A DNA stretch of 64,000 nt. Origin: Polaribacter tangerinus. Its GTDB lineage: Bacteria; Bacteroidota; Bacteroidia; Flavobacteriales; Flavobacteriaceae. The stretch lies in assembly GCF_038024095.1 (NCBI RefSeq), contig NZ_CP150668.1, positions 1,612,001 to 1,676,000 of the forward strand. The letters run 5' to 3'. Under the pieces are notes generated by a model. The model was not told the DNA's origin, did not search any database, and worked only from the letters and a program-made list of their open reading frames with translations. The position numbers and the translations under genes were made by a program. Below, piece after piece: positions 15,678-25,176 of the stretch. How positions within the stretch are numbered: the stretch's first letter is position 1; the number at the start of each line of letters is the position of its first letter.

Positions 15678-16733
15678 ATGAAAATAATGCAAAAAATAAC
15701 TGTTTTCATTTTTATTCTCTTTTTTGGTTGTGAAAATCATGAGGAAGAATATGTAAAAATCACTACTAAAGTTGCGTTAAACCAGCCCTCAAATTTTCCT
15801 AAATTACGCTATAACCTTATTCAAAACCCTTTAACTGAAGAAGGAATAGCTTTAGGAAAAAAACTTTTTTATGAGGGCCGATTGTCTAAAAATTCTGTTG
15901 TTTCATGTGGTTTTTGCCACGAACAAGCTTCGGCATTTACTCATCATGGTCATACTATTAGCCATGGTGTTAATAATTTATTAGGTTTTAGAAATGCACA
16001 ACCAATTCAGAACTTGGCATATTTTGAGGAGTTTAATTGGGATGGTTCTGCAATACATTTAGATTTGCAACCTATTATACCTATTACAAGTGAGTTTGAA
16101 ATGGGTGAAACAATACCATCTGTTTTAGATAAATTAAGTTTAGATACCGATTACAAGCAATTATTTGAGGATGCTTTTGGTGATGATGAAATTAATTCTG
16201 AAAGAATGTTAAAAGCACTTTCTCAATTTATGGTAACCATGATTTCTTCTAATTCTAAATACGATAAAATAGTAAGAAATGAAGGTAATATTTATTTTAC
16301 AGATGAAGAAAAGGAGGGTTTTAAATTATTTAAAAACAAATGTGCGTCATGCCACTCGGGAGAATTATTTACAGATAAATCATATAGAAATAATGGTTTG
16401 CCTTTTAATTCTAAGTTTCCTGATGAAGAAGGACGAGCACGTGTTACAGGTTTCTTAGATGATTTTTATAAGTTTAGAGTACCAAGTTTACGAAATGTTG
16501 CTGTAACTTTTCCGTACATGCATGATGGTAGGTTTAAAACTTTAAACGCTGTATTAAATTTTTATTCAGAAGGAATGTTAGATAATGGTGGTAAAATTGA
16601 TACACTTTTATTAAAAAGAGATGGAAGTTTCGGAATTAACTTAACTCCTTCAGAAAAAAAATACCTCATCAAATTTCTTAATACATTAACAGATAATACT
16701 TTTTTAAATGATAAACGTTTTTCAGAATTTTAA
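15678..16733 (+). CDS. di-haem cytochrome c peroxidase family protein, MbnH-like
   Basis: A 351-aa lipoprotein-type di-haem protein of the cytochrome c peroxidase/MauG superfamily. It has a lipobox (LFFGC, Cys about residue 18) and two haem-binding motifs, CGFCH at residues 77-81 and CASCH at 222-226. The typical segments GKKLFYEGRLS, FNWDGS, PSLRNVAVTFPYMHDGRF and LNTLTD are present. Its position directly after an MbnP-like gene supports an MbnH role, namely oxidative modification of the partner, rather than simple peroxide removal. Both proteins look lipid-anchored and so could meet at the same membrane. A bacterial cytochrome c peroxidase role is the alternative. Confidence 0.85.
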   Translation: MKIMQKITVFIFILFFGCENHEEEYVKITTKVALNQPSNFPKLRYNLIQNPLTEEGIALGKKLFYEGRLSKNSVVSCGFCHEQASAFTHHGHTISHGVNNLLGFRNAQPIQNLAYFEEFNWDGSAIHLDLQPIIPITSEFEMGETIPSVLDKLSLDTDYKQLFEDAFGDDEINSERMLKALSQFMVTMISSNSKYDKIVRNEGNIYFTDEEKEGFKLFKNKCASCHSGELFTDKSYRNNGLPFNSKFPDEEGRARVTGFLDDFYKFRVPSLRNVAVTFPYMHDGRFKTLNAVLNFYSEGMLDNGGKIDTLLLKRDGSFGINLTPSEKKYLIKFLNTLTDNTFLNDKRFSEF

Positions 16734-17715
16734 ACAATCAATTCTAATATTTTTATTTTTTTTGACCATTTCATTTGATGGGTTTTCAAAAAAATTAATA
16801 GATTATAAATCAGATAATATACTAAATAATATCGAGTATTATTTTTGCGATATATGTGGTTCTTCAGCAAACGGAGCAAGTTTTGGTATAGGAACAATTA
16901 GCAGTGCAAGTTTTATAGGAGTCAGATATATGTATCAATCTTACACTTCTAAAGATGGTATTTTTGTAAATTCGCCATCAACAAAAGAGCATTTTAGTGC
17001 TTATCAACTTTGGGGTAAAATACCAGTTAACAGTTCAATTTATATAAGTGCAGTAATGCCTTATCAAGATTTAGAAAGGAGATTTTCTAATAAAACGGAG
17101 GCAGTTAGTGGTTTTGGAGATGCTATAATTATGGGTTGGTATCAATTAAAATTATTTAAGCAATCTTCAGAGAACAACACTAATTTAATACCTGTGAAAG
17201 AAACATCAAATCACTCATTAGAATTTGGTTTTGGGGTGAAATTGCCTACAGGTAAATTTGAACAAGTACTAGCAAATCGTGTAAACCCAGGTTTTCAGGT
17301 AGGTACAGGAAGTTTAGATGTTGTTCTTGCACTTTCACATGGCTTTAATAAAAATAATTTTGGGCTTAGCACCTCTTTAACTTATTATCTAAAAGGTGAA
17401 AATAAGAATGAATACCGTTTTGGAAATCAGTTTAGCTACCGTACAAATTTATTTTATACAATAGCAAAAGATAATTTTAGTTTCTTACCATTTATAGGTT
17501 TTTCTGGAGATGTTTATAATCCTATTTCTCAATATAAAGAAACTATAAAAAATACAAGCGGTGATGTATTTAACGGAATATTAGGAGCAGAAACTATCTT
17601 TAATAAAGCAATTGTTGGTGTTAATTACACGTTGCCAATTCATCACAATTTATTTAACGGAAATGTTACTCCAAATAGTTCTTTAAGTGTTTATTTAAAT
17701 TTTTCTCTAGAATAG
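16708..17715 (+). CDS. outer-membrane beta-barrel protein of the MbnP/MbnH locus
   Basis: A 335-aa exported protein (signal peptide to about residue 28, FDGFSKK) that overlaps the 3' end of the MbnH-like gene by 26 bp, which implies translational coupling. After the signal it has a short CDICGSSANG segment, a CxxC motif, then repeated amphipathic strands (GVRYMYQSY, HFSAYQLWGKIPV, YISAVMPYQDL, GFGVKLPTGKF) ending in an aromatic-rich barrel closure (LSVYLNFSLE). This resembles transporter-type barrel proteins seen beside MbnP/MbnH and SCO genes in Bacteroidota. Possible roles are passage or sensing of copper or another metal; none is proven. Confidence 0.7.
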   Translation: MINVFQNFKQSILIFLFFLTISFDGFSKKLIDYKSDNILNNIEYYFCDICGSSANGASFGIGTISSASFIGVRYMYQSYTSKDGIFVNSPSTKEHFSAYQLWGKIPVNSSIYISAVMPYQDLERRFSNKTEAVSGFGDAIIMGWYQLKLFKQSSENNTNLIPVKETSNHSLEFGFGVKLPTGKFEQVLANRVNPGFQVGTGSLDVVLALSHGFNKNNFGLSTSLTYYLKGENKNEYRFGNQFSYRTNLFYTIAKDNFSFLPFIGFSGDVYNPISQYKETIKNTSGDVFNGILGAETIFNKAIVGVNYTLPIHHNLFNGNVTPNSSLSVYLNFSLE

Positions 17716-17727
17716 TTTTCTATGTGT

Positions 17728-17767
17728 AAAACAACTGAATATTTTTAAAAAAGTATTCAGTTGTTTT
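17728..17767. terminator. bidirectional terminator between the copper operon and the SCO1-like gene
   Basis: A perfect 14-bp inverted repeat (17728-17741 with 17754-17767, AAAACAACTGAATA and its complement). It overlaps the stop codon of the SCO1-like gene. Confidence 0.85.
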
Positions 17768-18446
17768 ATTCTCTAACGTATTCTTCCTTTAAAAGCAAAA
17801 TATCTGTTTTTAACCTTTCCATTTCTTCTTTATCTGTGCCGTCATAAGAACCTCTTATGCGTCTTTCTTTATCTATTAAAACAAAATTTTCTGTATGAAT
17901 AAAGTCGTTCTCTCCACCGTCGCCATCATCTAGAACAGCAAAATAACTTTTTCTTGCTAGTTCGTAAATATGTTTTTTAGGACCTGTTACTACATGCCAT
18001 TTACCATCAATAACCCCTTTCTTTTTTGCATATTCTTTTAATACAGAAACGCTATCTATAACTGGTGTAACCGAATGAGATAAAAACATAATATCAGTAT
18101 CGTTTTTGTAAAAATTTTGTAGCTCGCTCATATTATATGCCATTGCAATGCATATAGTTTGACACCTTGTAAAAAAGAAATCTGCTATGTAAATTTTGTC
18201 TTTAAAATTATTGTTAGTAACTATTTCTCCGTTCTGATTTACTAACTCAAAATCTGCAATTGTATGATTTTTAGTAATGTGTTTAATTGAAAAGTCCACC
18301 AATTGCGGATTAAAGTCTATAGGGTTATAAATTTTTAATGTTTTATCAACTTTTAATAGATGATAAAAAACTGGAATCGAAACTGCAGAAAAAGCAATTA
18401 AAAAAAGTAAAGTAGGAATTGATTTTTTAAAAAATTTAATTTCCAT
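17766..18446 (-). CDS. SCO1/SenC family copper chaperone
   Basis: A 226-aa membrane-anchored thioredoxin-fold protein. One N-terminal transmembrane helix (about residues 10-31) is followed by a SCO domain with the copper-binding CxxxC motif (C95 and C99 in TRCQTIC) and the third ligand His184 in DFIHTENF. SCO proteins insert copper into the CuA site of cytochrome c oxidase or handle copper in the periplasm. It is convergent with the MbnP-MbnH-barrel operon and shares its terminator, so the neighbourhood is plainly about copper. All copper ligands are intact. Confidence 0.9.
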   Translation of the reverse strand: MEIKFFKKSIPTLLFLIAFSAVSIPVFYHLLKVDKTLKIYNPIDFNPQLVDFSIKHITKNHTIADFELVNQNGEIVTNNNFKDKIYIADFFFTRCQTICIAMAYNMSELQNFYKNDTDIMFLSHSVTPVIDSVSVLKEYAKKKGVIDGKWHVVTGPKKHIYELARKSYFAVLDDGDGGENDFIHTENFVLIDKERRIRGSYDGTDKEEMERLKTDILLLKEEYVRE

Positions 18447-18627
18447 AAATATCTAGTTATAAAGCAAAAATACGACTTAATATTTCTTTAAAAAAGAACT
18501 AAAATCTAATAAAATCATAAAAATGTGGGTATTTTTTTCTTAATAAAAATGAATTTCTAAGTGTTTTACTTTTTTTTATAAAGTAATATTTAAAGTTAAT
18601 GATGTTGAAAGATTAATGGTTTTTGAT

Positions 18628-18635
18628 TAATTTCG
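18628..18635 (+). promoter_or_regulatory. promoter of the dGTPase gene
   Basis: TAATTTCG is one base off TAnnTTTG, with a TTG at 18605-18607 spaced 20 bp upstream, and lies 17 bp before the start codon. Confidence 0.4.
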
Positions 18636-18651
18636 ACGATATTTTACAATT

Positions 18652-19992
18652 ATGATGAATTGGGAACAATTACTTTCTTTAAAGCGTTTTGGTGATACAA
18701 AAAAAAGAGAAAGAATAGCACAAGATGAAACTCGTTTGGGTTTCGACGTAGATTTTGATAGAATTATTTTTTCAAAGGCATTTAGAAGTCTTCAAGATAA
18801 AACTCAAGTAATACCTTTGTCTGAAACCGATTTTGTTCATACAAGATTAACACATAGTTTAGAGGTTTCTGTAGTGGGTAGAACCCTTGGTAGAAAGGTA
18901 GGAAAGGTATTGTTAGAAAGGCATACTAATTTAGCAGCATTAGGGTATACTTTTAACGATTTTGGAGCTATTGTTGCTGCGGCTTCATTAATGCATGATA
19001 TAGGAAATCCTCCTTTTGGCCACTCTGGCGAGAAAGCTATTGGCGAATATTTTAAAACAGGAAAAGGGATACAGTTTAAAAAAGAATTGTTATCAAAAGA
19101 ATATCAAGATTTAATAGACTTTGAAGGGAATGCTAACGGATTTAAAATTTTAACAGAATCTAGAGAGGGTATTGCAGGAGGTTTAAGACTAAGTTATGCA
19201 ACATTGGGCGCATTTTTAAAGTACCCTAAAGAAAGTTTGCCAAAGAAGCCTACATTACATGTTGTAGATAAAAAATATGGTTTTTTTCAATCCGAAAAAC
19301 AAGCTTTTTTAGAGGTGGTAAACGAGTTAGGAATGTTACCAAAATCTATCGAAAATAACTCTTATTACAGACATCCATTGGCATATCTTGTTGAAGCTGC
19401 AGACGATATTTGTTATACAATTATAGATTTTGAAGACGGCATAAACCTAGGTTTAATAGAAGAAGAATTTGCATTGGAGTTTTTAATTAAATTGGTAAAA
19501 GATACTATTGATATTAAAAAATATCATTCTTTAGAACATAAAACAGACCGAGTAAGCTATTTAAGAGCATTGGCAATTGGAGTGCTTATTAATGAAGCGG
19601 TAACGCTGTTTTTAGACAATGAAACTGCGATATTAAATGGTACCTTTAACAAACCACTATTAGACAAATGTAGGTTTGAGGCACAGATTAAGGATATTAT
19701 TAATATAAGTATTAAAAATATATATAAGAGTAAAGAAGTAATTGAAAAAGAAGTTTCTGGTTACAGAATTATTGCCGATTTACTAGATGTATTTGTAACT
19801 GCTTTAAACAATCAGCATCAAGGAAAGGCCTCTAACTTCGATACACTTGTACTACATTTATTACCTGAAGAGTATCAAGTAGAAACAGAAAATTTGTATG
19901 ATAGAATCATGCAAATATGTAGCTATGTCTCTAGAATGTCTGACAGTTATGCCATTCGAATTCACAAAAAAATATCAGGAAATATAATTTAG
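18652..19992 (+). CDS. dgt: deoxyguanosinetriphosphate triphosphohydrolase (HD domain)
   Basis: A 446-aa HD-superfamily dNTPase. The N-terminus has the family pattern RFGDTKKRERIAQDETR and FDRIIFSKAFRSLQDKTQV. Metal ligands are His in RLTHSLEV (about residue 66), the HD pair in LMHDIGNPPFGHSGE (about 115) and a distal Asp in AADDICYTIIDFEDG (about 253). It hydrolyses dGTP or other dNTPs to the nucleoside and tripolyphosphate, adjusting the nucleotide pool. Two adjacent ATG codons could start translation (18652 and 18655). It is monocistronic. Confidence 0.92.
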   Translation: MMNWEQLLSLKRFGDTKKRERIAQDETRLGFDVDFDRIIFSKAFRSLQDKTQVIPLSETDFVHTRLTHSLEVSVVGRTLGRKVGKVLLERHTNLAALGYTFNDFGAIVAAASLMHDIGNPPFGHSGEKAIGEYFKTGKGIQFKKELLSKEYQDLIDFEGNANGFKILTESREGIAGGLRLSYATLGAFLKYPKESLPKKPTLHVVDKKYGFFQSEKQAFLEVVNELGMLPKSIENNSYYRHPLAYLVEAADDICYTIIDFEDGINLGLIEEEFALEFLIKLVKDTIDIKKYHSLEHKTDRVSYLRALAIGVLINEAVTLFLDNETAILNGTFNKPLLDKCRFEAQIKDIINISIKNIYKSKEVIEKEVSGYRIIADLLDVFVTALNNQHQGKASNFDTLVLHLLPEEYQVETENLYDRIMQICSYVSRMSDSYAIRIHKKISGNII

Positions 19993-20090
19993 AATCAATA
20001 TTAATTACTAAATTGTACGTTTTAAGGGAGTATTTTCTTTTAAATACCACTAATGTGTATCCCTAATTTTATGAACCATAATACAGTAAA

Positions 20091-22808
20091 ATGAAACAAA
20101 TTTACCAATTTTTAACCCTTGCCTTAGTGCTTACTTTTTTTGTTGCATGCAATTCTAATACAGAATTGTCATCAGAACTTAAGCACACAAAAAAGAAAAA
20201 GAAAACTCAAGAGGAGAAGGCAATTGCTACAAAACAAAGATGGTTACACGATTTTAACATGCAAAAAAATCCTTTAACAGGTAAAATACCAAAAGAGGAA
20301 AAGTTAAAAGAATTTGAAAATGCTTTGTTAGAAAAACAAAGTACTTATGCGTCGAGAACTAATACCAACAATTATATTAGTAGAGGTCCGTCTAATTTAG
20401 GTGGTAGAACCAGAGCATTGCAAGTAGATATATCTGATGCTTCAGGAAAAACGATGCTAGCAGGAGGTGTAAGTAGCGGTGTATTTAGAACCACAGATGG
20501 TGGACAAAATTGGACAAAAGTTTCTGCTTTTGATGAAATTCACAACGTTACTTCAATTGCACAAGATCCAAGGCCAGGTTTTCAAAACATTTGGTACTAT
20601 GGTACAGGAGAGTATGCTGGTAATAGTGCTTCAATTCAAGAGCAATACAGAGGCTATGGAGTATGGAAATCTACCGATAGCGGTTTAACTTGGCAACAAA
20701 TGGCTACAACGTCAAATGGTGCTTTTGAAAATTTTGACAACTTTTTCGATTATATAATTGATATGGAAGTACACCCTGTTTCGGGAGAACTTTTTGTTGG
20801 TACTGCCGGAAAAGTTTACAGATTAGCAAACCCTTCACCAGTGGTAGAGTTAGAAATAGATAATAATTCTTTAGGTTGGACAGATTTAGAAATTACTACT
20901 TCAGGAAGAGTTTTTGTTGCTATAGATGGAAGATTTTCTGCAGTTAGCGGTGTTTGGACTTCACCAACAGGTTCTGGAAACTGGACACGTATTTCAGAAA
21001 ATGTAACTAATTTTAGCCCAACGAGAAGAATTACTCTAGGTATAGCGCCATCTAACGAAAACATCGTATATGTGTTGTATGACAATGGAGACAATAATGC
21101 TGCAGGAAATCGAGTAGCTGAGGCAGATTTATTTCAGTATAATTTTTCAACAGATACTTGGGTAGACTACAGTAGTAAATTACCAGATGAAGCTGGAGAG
21201 TCTAATGGAAACGATCCCTTTTCTATACAGGGTGGTTATGATTTAGTGGTTTCGGTAAAGCCAGACAATGAAAACTTTGTGGTTATTGGTGGTACAAATA
21301 TTTATAAAATTAACAACATAACTACAGATACCACTTTTAAAAGAATTGGTGGTTATAAAGATGCCAATGGTTATGAACTTTATTCTAATCATCACCCAGA
21401 TATTCATGCAGTAGCTTGGGGATTAACAGATAGTAATATTTTGTATTCTGGAACCGACGGAGGTGTTCACGAAACAACAAACGTAAGTTCAGAAACGGTA
21501 AGCTGGAACAACTTAAACAACAATTATCTTACATATCAATACTATCATATAAATATGATGAATGAGTCAGGATCAGACATTGTAATTGGTGGAGCTCAAG
21601 ATAATGGTACTACCATTGGAGGAACTAATTTTGGTAGACCAGATAAATCTTCTATGAAATCATATTTTGGGGGTGATGGAGCTGCGGTAGCAGTTGCAAA
21701 TTCAGACAATTTATTAAGTGGATTTTATGTGTATGCTTCTACTCAGAATGGAAATATGTATAGAGGAGAAGATACTTTTTTAAATTCGAATATAACTCCT
21801 AAAGACGAGAATGGAGATGAATATGATAGTGGTTTTGTAACCTATTTTCACATGGACCCAGATAATTCAGAAATTATTTATTATGCTGGTGGAGATAAGT
21901 TATTAAGAACAGATAATGCAGAAACCGTAAGCAGTTCTACTTGGGATGAAATTGGAAAGTTACCTTTTGGAGAAAAAATTTTAACAATGGAAACTACCCG
22001 AGGAACTTATGATGCTTCTTCTAGTTTCCTTTTTATTGGTGGTAGAGGAGGTAATGTTTATAGAGTAAGCGATCCTAAAAATACTAGCGAAATTACACTT
22101 AAAAAAATGACACCACCAGGTGTTTTTGTTGATGATTTAGATATTAATAATAGTCAGTATATTTCTGATATAGCCATTCATCCCACAAATTCAGATATTT
22201 TAATTGCTACATATGCTAGTTATGGAAGTACTATAAAAAATATTTTTATTACTAAGAACGCAACTGCAGCAAGTCCAACATGGGTAGAGGTAGAGCGTAA
22301 TTTGGCTTCACATTCAATTCGATCGGCAGCTATTGCAATGGTGGGAGATCAAACTCATTATTTTGTAGGAACAGCAAGAGGTTTGTATTCATCTGAAAAT
22401 CCAGAAACTGAAGATTGGTCTCTGGAAGGAGGCACTGTTATGGGTATTCCTATTGTAAGCGGTTTGGTTTACAGACATTCAGATAATGTTTTACTGGTTG
22501 GTACCCACGGAAACGGTATGTTTGAAACCAACTTAAATAGCAGCTTATCTGTAAAAGAAACCTACAAAGAAACTGTTCAATTAGCCATGTACCCTAATCC
22601 TACGCAAAGAGAACTTACTCTTATTAGTCGCGATATTACTATTGGAAATTCTACAAAATTCTCTATATATAGTATTGATGGTAAAGAGGTAAAACGTGGT
22701 GTTGTACAAGATAAAAAAATAGATGTTCAAGATTTAAGTCAAGGTATGTATTTATTAAATCTTAAAAGTGATGGCAAAACAGTTACCAGAAAATTTGTTA
22801 AAAACTAA
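20091..22808 (+). CDS. T9SS-sorted VPS10/BNR beta-propeller protein
   Basis: A 905-aa secreted protein. The N-terminus (MKQIYQFLTLALVLTFFVAC) is a signal peptide with a possible lipobox, followed by a Lys-rich coiled region (residues 30-85), then propeller repeats with Asp boxes such as TTDGGQNWTKV and STDSGLTWQQM. The last 80 residues form a type A type IX secretion sorting domain: MYPNPTQRELTL, an IYSIDGKEV strand and a final GMYLLNLKSDGKTVTRKFVKN-type end. It should therefore be exported through the outer membrane by the T9SS and attached or released. The biochemical role is unknown. It is 3 bp upstream of a small lipoprotein gene. Confidence 0.88.
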   Translation: MKQIYQFLTLALVLTFFVACNSNTELSSELKHTKKKKKTQEEKAIATKQRWLHDFNMQKNPLTGKIPKEEKLKEFENALLEKQSTYASRTNTNNYISRGPSNLGGRTRALQVDISDASGKTMLAGGVSSGVFRTTDGGQNWTKVSAFDEIHNVTSIAQDPRPGFQNIWYYGTGEYAGNSASIQEQYRGYGVWKSTDSGLTWQQMATTSNGAFENFDNFFDYIIDMEVHPVSGELFVGTAGKVYRLANPSPVVELEIDNNSLGWTDLEITTSGRVFVAIDGRFSAVSGVWTSPTGSGNWTRISENVTNFSPTRRITLGIAPSNENIVYVLYDNGDNNAAGNRVAEADLFQYNFSTDTWVDYSSKLPDEAGESNGNDPFSIQGGYDLVVSVKPDNENFVVIGGTNIYKINNITTDTTFKRIGGYKDANGYELYSNHHPDIHAVAWGLTDSNILYSGTDGGVHETTNVSSETVSWNNLNNNYLTYQYYHINMMNESGSDIVIGGAQDNGTTIGGTNFGRPDKSSMKSYFGGDGAAVAVANSDNLLSGFYVYASTQNGNMYRGEDTFLNSNITPKDENGDEYDSGFVTYFHMDPDNSEIIYYAGGDKLLRTDNAETVSSSTWDEIGKLPFGEKILTMETTRGTYDASSSFLFIGGRGGNVYRVSDPKNTSEITLKKMTPPGVFVDDLDINNSQYISDIAIHPTNSDILIATYASYGSTIKNIFITKNATAASPTWVEVERNLASHSIRSAAIAMVGDQTHYFVGTARGLYSSENPETEDWSLEGGTVMGIPIVSGLVYRHSDNVLLVGTHGNGMFETNLNSSLSVKETYKETVQLAMYPNPTQRELTLISRDITIGNSTKFSIYSIDGKEVKRGVVQDKKIDVQDLSQGMYLLNLKSDGKTVTRKFVKN

Positions 22809-22811
22809 CGT

Positions 22812-23237
22812 ATGAAGTATCCTTTTTATTTTTTACTTTTTATTTTTCTAATGGGATGTAAAACTCAAAAATACCAATTGGTAGAGAGCAATGCACTTTC
22901 TTTAAAAGAAGGATATTACATAGAAATTCCACCCGGAACTTTTGAAGGTAAAACAGCTATAAATGCCGTATTAACTTTTGAAAAATTTGATAAAACAGCT
23001 ATTAAATTTTTAGGTATTTATTTTAGAAATGAGTTTGTAGCTACCTCAGGAATTAAAGATTCTTTTAAAATTGAAGCAGGAGTTTATAAAGAGAATTTTA
23101 AAAAATTAAAGGAGGATAATATTCCTTTTAAGTTAAAAAAATCTGAAGTAGTATTAAGCTATTTTTACAAAGGAAAGCAAAAATACACAAAGTATACTTT
23201 ACAAAAGAAATCGCCATTGGGCAATATACCAATGTAA
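22812..23237 (+). CDS. small lipoprotein of unknown function
   Basis: A 141-aa protein I do not recognise. It has a clear lipoprotein signal (FYFLLFIFLMGC, Cys at about residue 17) and a beta-rich, Lys-rich body ending in a basic segment (KYTKYTLQKKSPLG). It begins 3 bp after the T9SS propeller gene and is very likely co-transcribed with it, which suggests an envelope partner or accessory protein. A terminator follows. Confidence 0.7.
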   Translation: MKYPFYFLLFIFLMGCKTQKYQLVESNALSLKEGYYIEIPPGTFEGKTAINAVLTFEKFDKTAIKFLGIYFRNEFVATSGIKDSFKIEAGVYKENFKKLKEDNIPFKLKKSEVVLSYFYKGKQKYTKYTLQKKSPLGNIPM

Positions 23238-23269
23238 CAAGCTATTTTTTAGTAATTATTTTTAAAATT

Positions 23270-23293
23270 AAAGACGCTAGCAATAGCGTCTTT
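23270..23293. terminator. bidirectional terminator before dxs
   Basis: AAAGACGCTA (23270-23279) pairs perfectly with TAGCGTCTTT (23284-23293), loop GCAA, followed by a T-run. It lies between convergent genes. Confidence 0.85.
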
Positions 23294-23295
23294 TT

Positions 23296-25062
23296 TTATA
23301 TTTTATTAAAAAGTTTCCCCAAACTATTAGCATCTAAACAAGTCATTTCTTGAAGTTCTAAGACAGTGCCATGAGTAATAAAATTATCGGGAATACCAAT
23401 TACAGTAATTTTATTTTTATAGTTGTTTTCAGTAGCAAATTCTAGAATAGCACTTCCAAAGCCCCCTTTTTTTACACCTTCTTCCGCAGTAAAAATGGTT
23501 GTATATTTTTTAAAAATTGTATGAAGAAGTTCAACATCTAATGGTTTGATAAAGCGCATATTATAATGTGCTATTTTTTCGTTGTTTTTAGAATACTCAA
23601 TTCCTTTTTTAATATTTTCTGAAATAGTACCTACAGATAAAACTGCAGCCTCTTTACCTTCCTTTAATTGAATTCCTTTTCCAATTTTTATTCTTTTGAA
23701 TGGTAGCTGCCAATGTGTTAAGTTTCCTGTTCCTCTAGGGTACCTTATAGCAATAGGATTTTTTATCCCTAATTGTGCAGTGTACAATATATTTCTCAGT
23801 TCTATTTCGTTGCTTGGAGCAAAAATAGTTAAGTTTGGTATACACCGTAAATATGCCAAATCGAAAACACCATGATGCGTGGCACCGTCTTCACCTACTA
23901 GTCCTGCTCTATCTAAACAAAAAATTACAGGTAGTTTTTGCAGCGCAACATCATGTATTATTTGGTCGTAAGCGCGTTGTAAAAAAGTAGAATAGATATT
24001 ACAAAATGGTATTAATCCCTGAGTAGCCATTCCTGCTGCAAGTGTAACTGCGTGCTGTTCTGCAATACCAACATCAAAAGTTCTTTCTGGAAACTTTTCA
24101 AACATAAGTTTTAAAGAGCTTCCAGTAAGCATTGCAGGTGTAATACCTACTATTTTCGAGTTTTTTGTTGCTAATTCTAAAATGGTTTTACCAAACACAT
24201 CTTGATATTTGGTATATGGGTTTTTTAACTGTGCTAATCGTTCACCAGAAATTTTATCAAATTTACCAGGAGCATGGTAAGTCACTTGATCCTCTTCAGC
24301 TCTTTGCAACCCTTTTCCTTTTGTAGTAATTATATGTAAAAACTTAGGACCTTTCACGTTTTTTAACCGTGTTAATTCTGAAATAATTTTTGGCAAATTA
24401 TGACCGTTTATTGGTCCTGAATAGTCGAAATTTAAGGCTTTAATAATATTATTTTGGGCGGCTAATTTTCTATCTGTTTTTACTTTTGTTAAATATTCTT
24501 TTAAAGCACCAACAGCCGGGTCTATACCTATGGCATTGTCGTTTAATATTATTAATAAGTTAGCGTTAGAAACACCAGCATGGTTTAGCGCTTCAAAAGC
24601 CATACCACTGGCAATAGATGCATCTCCAATAACCGCAATATGGTGCCTTTTGGTTTCTCCTTTTAAATTGGATGCTATAGCCATGCCTAAAGCAGCAGAA
24701 ATTGAGGTAGAAGAATGCCCCACTCCAAAAGTATCAAATTCACTTTCTGTTCTAGTAGGAAAACCTGCAATACCATTTAATTGCCTATTTGTATGAAAAT
24801 TAGCTCTTCTACCGGTTAAAATTTTATGAACATATGCTTGATGTCCAACATCCCAAACTAACAAATCTTTTGGAGTATTAAATAAATAATGTAATGCAAT
24901 AGTTAGCTCTACAACTCCCAAACTAGCACCTAAATGTCCTTCTTTGGTAGCTAGAACCTCTATTATAAAAGCACGTAATTCTTTTGCCAATTGTGGTAAT
25001 TGAACTTCCTTTAATTTTCGTAAGTCTTTCGGACTTTCTATATGATCTAATAAACCCTTCAT
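23296..25062 (-). CDS. dxs: 1-deoxy-D-xylulose-5-phosphate synthase
   Basis: A thiamine-diphosphate enzyme of about 588 aa that condenses pyruvate and glyceraldehyde 3-phosphate, the first step of the non-mevalonate isoprenoid pathway. Landmarks are DVGHQAYVHKILTGR, GVGHSSTSISAALG, the ThDP/Mg segment GDASIASGMAFEALNHAG with NDNAIGIDPAVG, the catalytic Glu in IAEQHAVTLAAGMA, DRAGLVGEDGATHHG and the C-terminal transketolase domain. It is somewhat shorter than the Escherichia coli enzyme, as is usual for Bacteroidota. A GTG at 25071 is possible, but ATG at 25062 (MKGLLDHIESPKDLRKL) fits the family start better. Confidence 0.95.
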   Translation of the reverse strand: MKGLLDHIESPKDLRKLKEVQLPQLAKELRAFIIEVLATKEGHLGASLGVVELTIALHYLFNTPKDLLVWDVGHQAYVHKILTGRRANFHTNRQLNGIAGFPTRTESEFDTFGVGHSSTSISAALGMAIASNLKGETKRHHIAVIGDASIASGMAFEALNHAGVSNANLLIILNDNAIGIDPAVGALKEYLTKVKTDRKLAAQNNIIKALNFDYSGPINGHNLPKIISELTRLKNVKGPKFLHIITTKGKGLQRAEEDQVTYHAPGKFDKISGERLAQLKNPYTKYQDVFGKTILELATKNSKIVGITPAMLTGSSLKLMFEKFPERTFDVGIAEQHAVTLAAGMATQGLIPFCNIYSTFLQRAYDQIIHDVALQKLPVIFCLDRAGLVGEDGATHHGVFDLAYLRCIPNLTIFAPSNEIELRNILYTAQLGIKNPIAIRYPRGTGNLTHWQLPFKRIKIGKGIQLKEGKEAAVLSVGTISENIKKGIEYSKNNEKIAHYNMRFIKPLDVELLHTIFKKYTTIFTAEEGVKKGGFGSAILEFATENNYKNKITVIGIPDNFITHGTVLELQEMTCLDANSLGKLFNKI

Positions 25063-25145
25063 TTCTAACACAAAAATACAATTTAACTTTTGATGAATGT
25101 AAGTGAGTGTATGAAGAATTAAAAAAACTGTTGTATTTTTTTGCT

Positions 25146-25153
25146 TAATTTCG
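25146..25153 (+). promoter_or_regulatory. -7 promoter element of tadA
   Basis: TAATTTCG is one base off TAnnTTTG and identical to the element before the dGTPase gene. It lies 24 bp upstream of the tadA start. Confidence 0.35.
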
Positions 25154-25176
25154 TGTTTTACTAATTTCTACCACAG

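Noticed and set aside
20816..21094. 92-aa minus-strand frame inside the T9SS propeller gene
   Set aside because: It is a shadow of the strongly supported plus-strand gene, with no promoter or family features. The same applies to the minus-strand frames at 12288-12667, 26247-26564 and 61424-61699.
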